Below are positions 1 through 13,259 of a DNA stretch of 64,000 nt, piece after piece; position 1 is the stretch's first letter; each line of letters starts with the position of its first letter. The position numbers were made by a program, and so were the translations under genes. A model generated the notes under the pieces. That model searched no databases and had not been told where the DNA came from. It was given only the letters and a program-made list of their open reading frames with translations. Source of the DNA: Hirsutella rhossiliensis (taxonomy: Eukaryota; Ascomycota; Sordariomycetes; Hypocreales; Ophiocordycipitaceae); assembly GCF_020360975.1 (NCBI RefSeq), contig NW_025408670.1:5704001-5768000 (forward strand). The letters are read 5' to 3'.

Positions 1-9
1 CTAGCTAGC

Positions 10-705
10 TATAAGAAGGTATAAGCAATAAGCGTAGAATTAGGTAATCGATAACGTAAGCGGAAAGATCGGTCGAAGGAGTATAGGGTAGGATTTCGTC
101 TAGAAATTATAACGAGTATATAAGGGGCTAAATAATATATTAAAAGAATAGCGTTATAAAGGATACTTATAAATTTACTTATTTTATCTACTACTCTTAG
201 GGAAATCCTTTATCTTTTATAGACTATTACTCACCTACTAGTAGACTAATTAGTTAGCCTTCTAGTATATTCTATAGTGCTTAAAAAGCTCTATCTATAG
301 TATATTCTCCTAACTTAGTAGGTGGTTTAATTATAGCGTAATAGTTAACGTAAAACTATAGGTTCTAGTATAAGTAGTAGATTTAACTAGAATGTTCTAT
401 GCCCTACCTATTCTTATATCGCGGATATCTTTAGAACTACTAGGCTAAAATAGGTAATAAGGTATCCGTTCTACTTATAATTAACTTATGCATTTTATAT
501 ATATTTTTATTTATAAGGATAGGCTTATCCTAACCCGCTTTTCCTAAAGGAAGGTATAGATGTTTAGTAGAGGTCTTTATCTTTAAGGGTTATTCCCTTA
601 GACTATATTATAGAACCTCTTTTTACTAGCTTATCTTATAAAGCCTCCCTATACTTATTATTTCTTTATAATAGTAAAATAGGAATATAAGGGTATATTC
701 TTATA
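10..705 (+). mobile_element. Solo LTR, family A, copy 1
   Basis: A 696-bp LTR-like unit starts tataagaagg and ends ttcttata, which are RIP forms of TG...CA ends with an 8-bp inverted terminal match. It is flanked by the 5-bp direct repeat ctagc (5-9 and 706-710), the usual target-site duplication of an LTR retrotransposon. Near-identical copies lie at 17254-17948 (same strand) and 58969-59678 (opposite strand). No internal region is attached to any of the three, so these are best read as solo LTRs left by LTR-LTR recombination. A non-autonomous element of LTR size is the alternative. The strand given is arbitrary. Confidence 0.8.
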
Positions 706-710
706 CTAGC

Positions 711-942
711 TAATAAGTATAGAGCCTAGTTCTAGCTACCTAAGCTAATAGGCGTAGGGATAATAAGGCTAGTAGGGCTAGTATAATTAACGGGAAAGGG
801 TAAGGTAGAGCTAGCGGTATAGGCTTAATAGTATAAAAGCCGTTAATTAAGTAACGCCGCGCCGCGCTTAAAGGAAGGTATTATATAAGAGTCTTTAACT
901 ATTATAGGTTATAGGCTTAAGCTATAGCCTAAGCTATATAGT
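711..942. other. Unassigned spacer
   Basis: This is RIP-affected DNA between the family-A solo LTR and the target duplication of the Gypsy element. It has a GC-rich patch (cgccgcgccgcgc near 862) but no readable motif, and it matches no other part of the window by eye. It is presumably the older host sequence into which both elements inserted. Confidence 0.5.
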
Positions 943-947
943 TATAT

Positions 948-1417
948 TATAACGACCGGTATTATTCTTAATAGATAAACCTATCGAGGGGTTTATATTA
1001 GTAGATATAATAGGGCGTAGTTTAAGTAATAATAAGTATATTACGTTAGTAATAAGTCGGAGGTTATAGACTATAGACTATAACTAGGTAATTAGAATTA
1101 AAGATAGAATCGTAATAAAGATCTATATTAAAAGCTATCGAGCTATCTATTTAAAGGAGTAAAAGTAGGTAGCTATATATACCTATAGAGACTGTCCTTA
1201 GATTACGGTCCTAGCTATAATCCCCTTTATAGCTTACTATAGCTTACTCGTAAGCTATGCTCCTAAGTAGTAATCTATCTATATAAGGCTTACTTAGCTT
1301 ATATATACTCTAGGTAAGCTAAGCCTAAGTAACTTCTCGTACTAACTATTATTCCGAGCTACTTTATTATATAAATATAGCCGGCTCTCTTATAGCCCGC
1401 TAACTATAGTCGTAATA
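948..1417 (-). repeat. 3' LTR of the Gypsy element
   Basis: This 470-bp LTR is nearly identical to 8309-8778. Its ends, tataacgacc and gtcgtaata, are RIP forms of TGTAACGAC...GTCGTTACA. It is the 3' LTR on the minus strand because the polypurine tract abuts it. The two LTRs differ at scattered sites, mostly C/T and G/A. Confidence 0.88.
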
Positions 1418-4400
1418 CGATATCTCCCCTCCTTTTAGTCTTATCTATAAGACCTACTACTACCTTAGCCGCCGTATATAAATATACCCTTATCGCGCGT
1501 ATATATATTCCCCGTTCGTTCTTTCTATCCCTTAGGATATACTACTAATAGTATATCTAGTCGTATATTAAAGGATCCTTCTTATAAGACCCTCGATCGT
1601 ATTCGTTTAGCTAAGTCTATTAATTATCTTAGTTTCGACGTTATACTATATTCTTTTTATTCGTCGCGCGGCTTCCGCTATAAAATACTAAAGAAATCTT
1701 CTAAGTATACCGAATATATATAGTAGGGTCGTTCTTATAATACGTTAGGCGTAGCGATTAGCTCCTATAAGTAACTTTATTATCCTACTTATTATTTATA
1801 GCTAATATATATCTTAGTATCCTAAATAAATCTAGAGTCCGATCGATTAAATAAAGAAGAAGAAATTACTAAGGAGCGAATATTAAAAGCTTAAGCCGAC
1901 CTAAATAAAGCCTTAGCTTATTTAGCGCGGCTTTGCCGTTAAAAGCGCTAGTTAAAGATAAAGGGTACTAAGATAGTCCGTTAGGGCCTTTATTCCTTAA
2001 ATAACCTTAACGAGGCTAAGCGCTAAGAATCTAAAGCGGTGGTCGATATTTAGTTTATAGGTAGATTTAATATAATTAATTAGAATGCTATTAGTTCGTT
2101 AAGCGATTTTACGATACTTAAGTTAGATTTTACTAGTAGAACTATTAAAGTAAAGAACTATAGTAAGTTAAGTGCTTAAGTAGTTCCTAGGTATTTTCTT
2201 TTAGTCTATATCCCTTTTACTTAATAAGGTATTCTTATTACTAACCTTATTTTCTTATATTTAGTATTTATTCGGCTTTATATTCTTAATTATTATTAAC
2301 TTCGATTTTTTCCTATAGTTTAGCGTTTTATAGTACTAGTTCTAATAATAAGATATAAAATATTAGGTATATCTATATTATTGTTAGTAGCGAAAGTTTA
2401 TAGTTAACGTTTAAAATAATTTTCTTAACCTTAAACGGTCTAAGCTTCTTAAAATCTAATTTATTACTTAGTAGTTTTATTTTAATATTTCGTTATATAA
2501 GGTAGACTATATCTCTCTCTTAAAAGATTAATCCTTATAATCCTTTCCGATTATAGTAAGTAGATATTCGTTCTTTAATAAATTAAAGTTCTTATTATAT
2601 TTCTTTATATAATTTTCGTAGCTAATCTACTTATAGTATCGCTTATTCCGCTTATAGTCCTTATTAAGTAACCTTAAATACTTCTAGGTTATATCTATAA
2701 TTAGCGTATACTAGTAAGAGCTTAGTTATTTCTATAACTAAGCTATTATAAGCTAGTTATACTATTAATAGCCTTTTAACTTAATCGTTTTATTCGTAGC
2801 TAATATAGTATTATAAATATTATTTAAGCGTTTAGTTAAGTCGTTTTATTTATCTATCTATTTATAGGTAATAAGCTATACTAAGCTTATATTTCGTCCT
2901 TAATTATACTATAAGAGCTTACTAAAACTTAGCTATAAATATACTTCCTTTATTAAAGATAATCTCGTTTAGTAGTCTATAATTACTAATAATTATTTAT
3001 AGGAATATATATACTAGCTCTTTTATATTACTTATTTCTTTATATACTAAGAAGTATCTATACTTTATTAGTCTATTAGTAATAATAAATATACTATCGT
3101 ACTTAATATTAGTTATAGGTTCTTTTAATAGTAATAGCTTTATAATATAGTTAAAGCTATTAAATCCTATAGTTTTTCTAGTACTAGTAGTAGTTATAAT
3201 TCTCTATATAGTTTATATTATTTAGCTTTACTTTATATATAAAGTTTATATTCTTTAATAACTTATTATACTACTTCTTTAAGCTATAAAAAGTTAAAGT
3301 ATTATTTAATCCGTTTTATTATCCTTTAGATTCCTTAGTATCTATATATTAGATATTTATATATATCTTATATAACTTTATCTTATAATTCTAGTAGTAT
3401 CTAGATTTTATTTTTATATATTAGAACTTTTAAATATCCTATATTATATCTATTTAGTACTTTATATTCTTTTATATATTTTAGGATCTTTTAGTAAGCT
3501 AAGTTATTAGGTTATACTTTAAATATTATATTTAGCTATCGTTACTAATAGTTCCCGTTTTCGTTAATTTCTAAGAGCTATCCTTTCGCTATAGGTACCC
3601 TTATATTATAGTTACTTCGTCGACTAAGGGTATTAGCTTAACCGTTTTCTATTCCTTTTCTATAGATTATTTTATAGTCGAATTTTAATAAGTATTCGGC
3701 TTATTAGATCTATTATTTATTTAATTATTATATTATTATAAAATATAAGATATTCTTATAATTTATATAGACCTTAACTTTATATTTACTTTTAAGAAGG
3801 TAGTATCGAAATTCCTTAAAAGCTTAAATAATTATAAGGAATTCTTTATTATAGATAAGGTAATTAAGTTCTATACTATATAGCTTTTTCGAGTAAAATA
3901 TAATTAGTTATAGTCTTCCTTTATTATCTTTCTATTTAATTTATACTCTTAGAGTAAAGTCTAATATATCGGTTTTAAGTTTAATTTATTGTTTTAGATT
4001 AAAGGTAGTTAAAACTAGTTCTTATATAATTATAGTCTTAATTTATTTAAAAGCTTTATTAGCTTTATCGTCCTATATAAATTCTTTTTCCTTCTTTATT
4101 AAGTCGTATAATAGTACTATAATCTTTCTAAATTTTTTAATAAATCGTTAGTAGTAATTTATAAATCCTAGGAAGCTTTATATATCCTTAACGTTCTTTA
4201 GCGTTAGCTATTTTTTAACTAAGTTAATTTTATCTTATTATATTTATATCTCTCTTAGTAAGATTATATATCTAAGGAAGTCTACTTCCTATATATAGAA
4301 CTTACTTTTCTTTAGTTTAACTAATAACTTTATATTTTAAAGTACGTAGAGTACTTTATAGACGTATTCTTTATATTCTTTTAAGGTATCTAAGAAGATT

Positions 4401-7400
4401 AAGATATTATCTAAGTATACTACTATAAAGATATCTAAGTATTTATATAGGATATTATTAATTATCCGTTAAAAGGTAGCTAGTATATTTATAAGTTTAA
4501 ATAGTATTACTAGATATTTAAATAGTCCGAATTTCGTTTTAAAGGCTATTATCTATTTATATCCCTTTTTTATATATATTAAGTTATAGGCGCCTTTAAG
4601 ATTAAAGGCTATAAACTATTTTTTACTATATAGTCGATCTTATAGTTCTAATATAAGTAGTAATAGTATTCGGTCCTTTATTATAATATTATTTAAGCGT
4701 CTATAGTTAATAACTAGTTATAGCTTACTATTTTTCTTTAAAATAAATATAACTAAGTAGCCTACTTTAGATATTAACGTTTATATATATCCTTTTTATA
4801 GATTCTTATTAAGATAGTTATATAGCGTTTATAGTTACTTTTTATTTAAGTTATAAATCTTATAGAACGTTAGCGTTATTCTATCCTTAAGATAAATTTT
4901 ATAGTCTTATTAGCTATATTTAGGTAACCCTATCTTAAGTTCTTCCTTAAAGAGTTTATCGTATTTCCGGTATTCCTAAGGGATATTCTTTATTCTATCT
5001 TATAGGCTTTATTCTTTCTTTTAAGAGCTAGTTTCTCTTAACTTAAGCTCTTTATTAATTTATTTAAGGTCTTTCCTTAAAGTAGTAATAACTCTTTAGA
5101 TCTTTATATTATATCCTTTATTCTATTTATATTAGATGCTAGGTTATATAGTTATATTAGTTAGTATATAAGTCTTATTAATCGATTTTATTATATCCGC
5201 TAGTTCGGTTACTATTTTCGTTTATATTACTAAAGCCTATAATAATTTACTTAAATAGTTATCCTTTTTATCTTATTTAATAGCTAAATTATTATAAAAT
5301 TTTACTTTCTTTTAAATCTATTAGTCCTAGAAACTTATATCTTCGTTTTAATATAGCTAGCTAGTTTTCTAGTTAATTAGTAGGTTGCTCTCCTATAGCT
5401 ATAAAAGCCTTAATATAAGGTTATATTCTTTAATATCTATTATATTAAAGTTAACTTATTCGTCGTAGCCTTAGATATTAATATTAAGGTAATTAATCTC
5501 TATATTAATAATTCTATTATTATAGTTAAAGGCCTCTCCTTCGATATTCGTAAGTTTATATAGATCTTTCTTATATCTTTATATAAGTTAATAATAATTA
5601 ATAACTCTAAGTAAAATATAATTGCCTATTACGCTATAGTCTAAAAGTATATATATATAATATCCCGCGATTTAGATATCTAATACTATTTAGTCGCTAT
5701 AGCTTACTATTACTATATATAGGGTCCTTAGATCTTATTATATTATACTAGTTTATAGCCCTTTTATAGATAGCGTACCTCGTTTTTTACCTAGTCCTTA
5801 TTTATTTTATTTAGGTATTCTTCTTTAATTTATTATTAATATCGTTTCTTTATATTTTTATTATATAGTATTATATTAAGGCTTAAAAGACTAATTTCTT
5901 ATAGCTAATTAAAGATTTCTTATTTCTTAACGCTATATCGTTTATATTATACTACTGTATAGTTAATTATATACTATACTTTATAATTCTATTTATTTTT
6001 ATATTAAAGGTTAAGTTTTTATTTAGCGTCTTTTTATTTTTTATATAGTATTTCTATATTAAATCTTCCTTAGTTAAATATAGCTTATAGCCTTTATATA
6101 TATTACTAATAATCTTTTAATATACCGTTATATTATTTATACTATACTTATACTTTTTTATATTTATAAACTCTATAGTTTAGGTATATATATTCGTTAT
6201 AATCTTTATTATTATATTTAACTTATTATATAAGTCTTTAAAAGATTAAGGGTTTAGATATCTTAAAGTAAGTAGCGTTATACTATTCTTTTATTTTAAT
6301 ATATTTATAGATTTTATATATCTCTAAAAGATATCTTATTAATAAACCGTAATTATCGCGGTATTTAAGTAGCGTGCTATAATTAGGTTCTAATAATATA
6401 ACTTAGTCGTTTAGGTAGCGTTAATCGATTTTCTAGTAGTTTAGTTCTATACTTAAGTAGGGTTTTAAAAGTACTTATCCCTTAAACCTAACTAAAAAAG
6501 CGTTATATTATACTTTTATCTAAAAGTATATTATTTAATCTAGGTAGATATATAATATCTATAAAATATACTTATAGTACTTATAAGTAAGTAGTATTTA
6601 TAGATTATCTTTAAATTCTCCTTATAGTTACTATTCTTATTATAGAGCTATAAAGGTATTAACTATAGCGATAGCTATAATATAGTCTCCTCTATATAGT
6701 GCCGGTTAATATTAAATTAGTATAGCTTATTAGTTTTCTATAAGAATTTAAGGTATTTATTAAGTTCTAATTTTAAGTATTTCTTTAAATTCTTTAAAGT
6801 ATAGAGCGTGTTCTCTAATTATAGTATTTTCCTTTAGTAGTAAGGGTAGTAGTATAAGTTCGTTCTTATCTTTTATTTCTCTAAGTATTTCTTATTCTTT
6901 AAAGCTTATATTATCGGCACTTTATTATTCCTTTTTAGGTTACTATCTAAGTTTCGTAAGTATAAGGGCTATATTTATATCTTCTTTATTATATTATTTA
7001 TAAACTACCTATTATTATTATCGATTTTTATTTTATATATCTTCTTAGAATCGTTTACCGTTCTTTTTAATTTAGTCTTAAGAGACTCTTTTAAGATAGG
7101 GGTATTTTAGTCCTATAAATTTAACTTATTTTTATATTTTAAGATCCCTTCGCTATATTACTATAAGGGTTTTCCTTAGTAGCTATAGGAATTATTTAAT
7201 ACTATTCTTATCGCTTAAGTATACTATATATTCGTTATTATAGTATATAGTCTAACTAAGGAGTTTATACTTTAGTTCTTATCTATTAATAGCGTTTAGG
7301 TATTTCTTACCTTCTAAGGCTAGTACCTAGTAGGTTTTCTTCTTTTTATAAGGTTATCTATATTCTTTAGAGTAATATCTAAGTTTCCTATAGTTAAAAT

Positions 7401-8308
7401 ACTTTCCTTTACCTTTTTATATTATATTTAGGTCTATCCTACCTAAGTTAGTTATATAAGTATAGGTAATAGGAGTTTCGTACTTCTTTTTATAGTTAGC
7501 GCGTCGGTTAAAGTTATTCCTATAAAAAGGGTTTTAGTTTCCTTTTCCTTATTTCTTTTCTTAGCGTTATATATATTATTTATCGTCGATTTATACTACT
7601 ATAGTAATATAGTCCGAGAGGTTATTAGGTCGATTTTCCTTATATAGCTCGTCCTTAACTTCTTCTTTAAGCTTATCGTAGAATCGTAATATAAGAGGTT
7701 TATTATCCTAATTAAGCTTTAAAGTAACTTAATAGAACTTTATAGTATAATCCGATACTAAGATCTTTTATTAGAGTTCTTAAAGTTTTTATTTAGCTTC
7801 TTATTCCTTATTAGTTATTCCGAATACCTTTATAATAGCTTCTTTAAATCCTTAGAAACTAATAAAGACTTTATCTATCTCGTTATCTTATTATATTAGT
7901 TAGTTATCGAGAAAGTCCCTTATAATAGGTTTAAACTAAGTAAGTACTATTCTAGATAAATAATTTCCTATATAGAGTACCTTTTTAGCTAGGTCCGAGA
8001 GTTTAATAAGGTAAAACTAGTAATAGGCCTTAAGTTAGGTAAGAAAGTCTTAAAGCGTACTATAAGTACTATTAAATAGTCTTAGCTATTTTAGTTTAAC
8101 TACTTCTCTAAGGTCCCTAATATATCTATTACCTCCTCCGTTCTTAAGTAACTATACTTTATATTAAAGGGTAATAATCTCGCGTATTATATCCTAAGGC
8201 GATATAGTAGCTCTAGAGTTAGTTAATCTAGCTTACTATATAGGCATATTAATAGTTACGATATTACTTAGAGTAACGCGGTATTATACTAAATAAGAGC
8301 TTTTAACG
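1418..8308 (-). pseudogene. Gypsy gag-pol remnant
   Basis: The interior codes on the minus strand, from about 8,200 down to about 1,500. Near 7366-7412 the RIP-altered codons read K-Y-F-N-Y-R-K-L-R-Y-Y-S-K. This fits a CX2CX4HX4C gag knuckle in which every Cys and His codon has become Tyr. At 4391-4430 the reading is V-V-Y-L-D-N-I-L, the Gypsy RT catalytic box (YLDD) with one Asp altered. At 2851-2879 the reading fits the integrase motif AYHPQTDGQ, with P to L and Q to stop. Protease and RNase H should lie between the gag and integrase positions but were not individually recognised. Stops are so dense that no segment is translatable. No host-gene capture is visible. Confidence 0.85.
1424..1436 (-). 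other. Polypurine tract of the Gypsy element
   Basis: Read on the minus strand this is aaaaggaggggag, a few bases inside the 3' LTR. It is the expected primer site for plus-strand DNA synthesis and fixes the element's orientation. Confidence 0.75.
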
Positions 8309-8778
8309 TATAACGACCGGTATTATTCCTAAGGGATAAACCTATCGAGGGGTTTATATTAGTAGATATAATAGGGCGTGGTCTAAGTAATAATAAGTAT
8401 ATTATATTAGTAATAAGTTAGAGGTCGTAGACTATAGACTATAACTAGGTAATTAGAATTAAAGATAGAATTATAATAAAGATCTATATTAAAAGCTATC
8501 GAGCTATCTATTTAAAGGAGTAAAAGTAGGTAGCTATATATACCTATAGAGACTGTCCTTAGATTACGGTCCTAGCTATAATCCCCTTTATAGCTTACTA
8601 TAGCTTACTCGTAAGCTATGCTCCTAAGTAGTAATCTATTTATATAAGGCTTACTTAGCTTATATACGCTCTAGGTAAGCTAAGCCTAAGTAACTTCTCG
8701 TCCTAACTATTATTCCGAGCCGCCTTATTATATAAATATAGCTAGCTCTCCTATAGCCTACTAACTATAGTCGTAATA
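8309..8778 (-). repeat. 5' LTR of the Gypsy element
   Basis: This 470-bp LTR is nearly identical to 948-1417. It is the 5' LTR on the minus strand. A primer-binding site should begin just below 8309. The minus-strand reading there, cgttaaaagctc, cannot be tied to a tRNA after RIP. Confidence 0.87.
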
Positions 8779-8783
8779 TATAT

Positions 8784-10458
8784 ATAGAGGGCCGGATCCT
8801 ATATATATATATATAGGCTAGCCGTATATAGGAAAGCTTTATATAGTTTATTAATATTATCTTATAAATAGTACTTATATATACGCCTTTACCTACTTTA
8901 TAATACTTAGCTTCTAAGGTACTTATTTTAGCCCTTAAGTTAAAAGGGGGGGTTAATATTAAAAAGGCCCTCGTTAAGTCTAAGCTAGGGTCCTTAGTTA
9001 AGTCTAAGCTAAGTCCTATTAATAGGGGGTATATACCTTTAGTTAGTAAAAGTAAGAAAGAGTTTTCTACTTATATAAATAAAAACCTTACTTAATTTAT
9101 AATCTTTAATAGTATATTATATACTTATAAGTAGCTATATAAGGCTATACTTAAGGGGGCGTAATATACTATTTACGATAGTTTTAAGTATATACTATTT
9201 TTATATTTTAAGCTTAGTTTCGAAAAGTTAGCTAAAAAGATATAATAATATTTTTCTATTATAACTTTTATAATATTAATTATAATAGCAATACTATTAA
9301 TATTAAAGCTACTCTTTTAACTATCTTAAGATAGTAAGCTTAAGTCTTTTTAATTCTTTCTTAGCTAGCTATAAATAAGATTTTTAACTAATAAGAAATA
9401 AAGCTTAAATAGCTATTATAATATAGTATAGTATTTACTCTTTTATATATTACTTATAAGGGCTTTTACCTTATATAGGCCTAGACTAAGGTCTAGGCTA
9501 AGCTTATATATAAGTAGCTTTTATACTTATATAAGCTAGGCTTATACCTTTCTTTCTTTTCCCTTTTATAGATTATTAACCTTCTTTTAATAAACTATAC
9601 TTAAGCTATACCTTTACTTACTTTATAATAGTATAATCTAGCTTTTATTTTACTTTTTTAATATCCTTATATATAAAATAGCTATTTTTAGCTGCTTTTA
9701 AAGCTAACGTTTAATTACTTAGTTTAGTTAAACCGCTTATACTAATATATACTTTAATAAGTAAGATTATACCTTTATAGATATTAGCTTATTAAAGGGA
9801 TAAGACCCTTAGCGCTTTCTATCTACCTTCCCCTTAAGTATACTTAAAGGCTTTATAAAAGCCTAGATTATTTAATTATATATCTTCCTTAATTATAGTT
9901 AATTTAAATATTTATTTTTTCCCTTTTTAAAGTAAAAGCTATTAGTTATATAACTTTAATAAAGATAAAGAAGTCTAAAGTAAAGAAATCTATAAGACTT
10001 ATATTAATAACCTAAGACCCTTAAAGCTATATATAAGACTAATAACTAGATAATTACGCGGTTAATTACTTTATTAATCCTTAGCTATATACTATATATA
10101 CTTTAAGTATATACCTTTATCTTTATTAAAACTAGTTTCTAAGGTATAAACTTATTATTTTATTTTATTTAAATAGTAATAAGTAGCTTTATAAAGCTAA
10201 GAATACTTTAAAGGATAATAGTACTATTTAGAAAAAAAATTTAATCTAAGGATTTAATAATTAAAGTAGTAACTACCTTAATAGCTAAAGTTAAGGACTT
10301 AATAAGGTAGTAGGCTTACTAAGAAATAAATAATTAAATAATACTTTTATTAGTAGTAAAGGAAAAGTAATAAGCTAATATTAAAAAACCCTAAGCTTTT
10401 ATTATTAGCCTTATAACCCTTAATACTAATAACTTGGTTAAGAAACTATAATCTTTAT
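8784..10458. other. Unassigned AT-rich region
   Basis: About 1.7 kb of strongly RIP-mutated DNA lies between the Gypsy element and a solo Copia LTR. It contains AT runs (about 8,800-8,830) and short C/G runs near 8,945, but no motif I can read on either strand. Its right part (about 10,140 onward) probably belongs to the gag-like element that continues at 10,948, because the solo LTR between them duplicated its target. The left part could hold that element's own LTR. I see no gene here. Confidence 0.5.
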
Positions 10459-10463
10459 ATAAT

Positions 10464-10942
10464 TCTTATAAAGAGAAATATAAGAAGTATATATAAAATA
10501 TATAAAGGTAAAAGTAAAAGTAAGGGGTCGGATAGGTAGGGCAGAGATATTTAATTCTTATAGGAGTAGTAATTATAGTAAGGGAGTAATTATTATATTG
10601 CCTTAATTATCCTTCTTTCCTCTATCTAACGCCCCTCTTTATACCCGTCTAGCATCTTAATTAATAAAGAAGATCTTACTTAAATAAGCTACTAATATCC
10701 TTTTAACTACCGAGCTTTTTACTAGGTTTTCCCCTCCTTTCTAGCCGTTGCTAGTATATCCGTCTTATCTCTCGCTACCTCTATAAGAAGCTATCGCTAC
10801 TTCTACTTCCCCTTATGCCCCTACCCTCTTCTTTATACTTCTTTTTAGCTCCTTCTTTAAAACCTATCTTTTTTAGCTTCCTAGGTCCCTCGTACTAAGA
10901 GATATCTCCGAGAACTACGAAATTAAGCTACGCTTCGCGATA
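10464..10942 (-). mobile_element. Solo LTR of the Copia family
   Basis: This is a 479-bp copy of the LTR found at both ends of Copia-1, inverted relative to it, with no internal region on either side. It is flanked by the 5-bp duplication ataat (10459-10463 and 10943-10947). It retains more original bases than most copies (gcttcgcgata end), suggesting a later arrival than its surroundings. It is best explained as LTR-LTR recombination of a full Copia element that had inserted into the gag-like gene. Confidence 0.85.
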
Positions 10943-10947
10943 ATAAT

Positions 10948-13148
10948 ACTTTAAAAAATATAAATAATAATAATAATATAATCTAAACTATTATAAAACC
11001 TTATTTAGACCTCTTTATTATATATATATTAATAAAACTAATATAAGTACTAATAAAGGATACCTTAATAACCTTAACCTTAGCTCTCCTTTATATACTA
11101 GCTTATAAAGAGCGCTTATATCCTTTTAATAAATACAAAAGTAAGTAATAAGATAGTTATAATAAGATATCTTTTAACCTTAAAAGCTTTAACTTTAAAT
11201 TTTATAACTTTATAATTTATAAGTATATTATATCTAAAAACGCTAGTTATTAAAAGGGATTATTTAATCCTACTACTAGTAATACTAAAAAGGTTAAGGT
11301 AGATATTAATAAAACTACTAATAGGCTTAAAAATATACTTATTAAAAGCTAAGATAACTTTATAAGAAGACTTTATTAACCATAACTCTTACTTATTAAT
11401 AAATTTAATAGTAAAAATATAACTAAATTCCTTAAGAAGTTTAAATAAAAAATATATATTAACTATATCTATAATAAGGATAAAATAAACTAGCTTAAAG
11501 TCTATATCTCTTTTATATAAGCCCTTACTATTAAAATTCTTATAGATAAACTTACTTAGAAAGAAGTAAAGAAAAGACTTCTTTAATACTATTATATATA
11601 TAATATTAAATAATTAGAAACTATTAATAACCGCTTAAACTATTATAATACTAAAAAGCCTAAGACTATTATAAAAGTTATAAAATAGCTTAGTCTTTAC
11701 TTATACCTATAGTATAAGGTATAACTTAATAGCTAAGAAGAATTTATAGTTTAGTTATACTTTATTTATTATATAATACTAAAAGAACTTATTATTAACG
11801 TTATAAAAAGAAATAAGAAGATATCTAAAGTTATTTTAAAACTCTTATATAAAAGCTTTATTTATATAATTAATAACTACTTAGTACCTTACTAAGATAT
11901 TAAGTAATAATATATAGTATCTTAAGTTTATAATTAAAAGCTTAAGAACCTAAAAAAAGATTACCTTTTTAAGGAAATTAATAAAGTAATAAAGGAAGCT
12001 AAATTTAATAAAGGTAAAGAAAAACTTTTTAAAGAGTTAAAGAAAATAGATAAGAAAACTAAATAGCTTATAAAGGAGATCTTAAACTTAATAAAAGCCT
12101 TTAAAGATATAAAGATTAACCTTAATTACTAGTAAGAGTAGATATTTAACTAGCTTAATAAAGAGTAAAAATAAATTAGTAGTAAAAGCTACTCTTTAAG
12201 TTATAAATAAGGAGGTAGCGTAAATACTATTAGATTTTACTACCTATTTAATTAATATATATAGTTTTAGGTTAATACTTTTAACTAGCTAAAGAGATAC
12301 TTTTATTATAATAAAAAAGGATACTACTTTAATTAGTATAAGGTATACTCTTAGGATTATAAGATTAGATATATAATATATAAAGTAATAAATAAGACTC
12401 TTTACCTTAAATAAAAAAATAATAAAAGCGTAATTCCCTTAGTATTTACTAATAAGTTCTCTTAAATAAGTATATATATTTAAAAGCTTATTATATACTA
12501 AGTAGATATATAGCTAGAATCCTTTATATTACGACTTATAAAATAGGTTAAAGCTATAATTATACTATCTTACTTAAATTAAGCTATTAATAAAAGAAAA
12601 TCCGGTTTCTTAAACTAGTTTTAAAGATATAAAAGCCTATATAAGTAAAGGCTAAGGATCTTAAAAGTAAGCGATATTAAAAATAAAGTAAGAAGGATAT
12701 TAGTTATTATAATTATAAATAGTATATAATAAAGTAATCTATATAATTAAATAATCTATATAACTATAATAGGGATTAATACTTATAAAGGAAAAAGATA
12801 AAAATTTATAAAGGATATAAAGGAGATTAAGATAATAAAAATAGTAAAAACTAGCTTAAAGATTACTCTTATATATTATAGATATAAAATAGATTTAAAT
12901 AAAAAGTTTAATAAACTTAAAGATAAAATTATTAGAGAAATTATATATAAAAAAATCCTAATCCCTTTAAATTACCTAATTAACTTTATTTCTTAACTAA
13001 GTAAAAGACTTAATATAAGATATATAAATATAGCTTAAGGTATAGAAAATATTAAATTCTAGACCCTAGAGAAATTAAAGAGTAATATAAGACCTTATAA
13101 AGCTATAATAATAATTATAAAAGTAGCTAAAGATAATATAAATAGTAG
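10948..13148 (+). pseudogene. Retrotransposon gag-like remnant with CCHC knuckle
   Basis: Read on the plus strand with RIP codons, about 11,390-11,660 resembles the capsid part of fungal retrotransposon Gag (a stretch fitting F-x-G-K-N-I-T-E-F-L). Near 12,295-12,336 the codons Y-F-Y-Y-N-K-K-G-Y-Y-F-N-*-Y fit CX2CX4HX4C exactly, with Cys and His turned to Tyr and one Gln to stop. A later stretch (about 12,895-12,990) resembles the conserved segment that follows the knuckle in some fungal Gypsy Gags; that last assignment is weak. The gene is cut at 13,133-13,148 by LINE A and resumes at 27,562. No RT for this element is in the window, so its class is uncertain. Confidence 0.6.
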
Positions 13149-13259
13149 GACCTTATATAAAAAAAACCTTCTTATAAAACTAATATCTACTTATAATAAG
13201 TATATATTACGACTAAAATACTAACTAATACTAGGAATTAACTTAGCGGTATTAATTAC

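Larger units (their letters stand above)
948..8778 (-). mobile_element. Complete Ty3/Gypsy LTR retrotransposon (RIP-dead)
   Basis: The element is 7,831 bp, bounded by two 470-bp direct LTRs and by the 5-bp duplication tatat (943-947 and 8779-8783). A polypurine tract next to the 948-1417 LTR, read on the minus strand, gives the orientation: 5' LTR at 8309-8778, 3' LTR at 948-1417. Internal motifs on the minus strand run gag zinc knuckle, reverse transcriptase, integrase. Integrase after RT is the Ty3/Gypsy order. Both LTRs and the whole interior carry heavy RIP mutation, so the element cannot encode protein. Confidence 0.9.
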
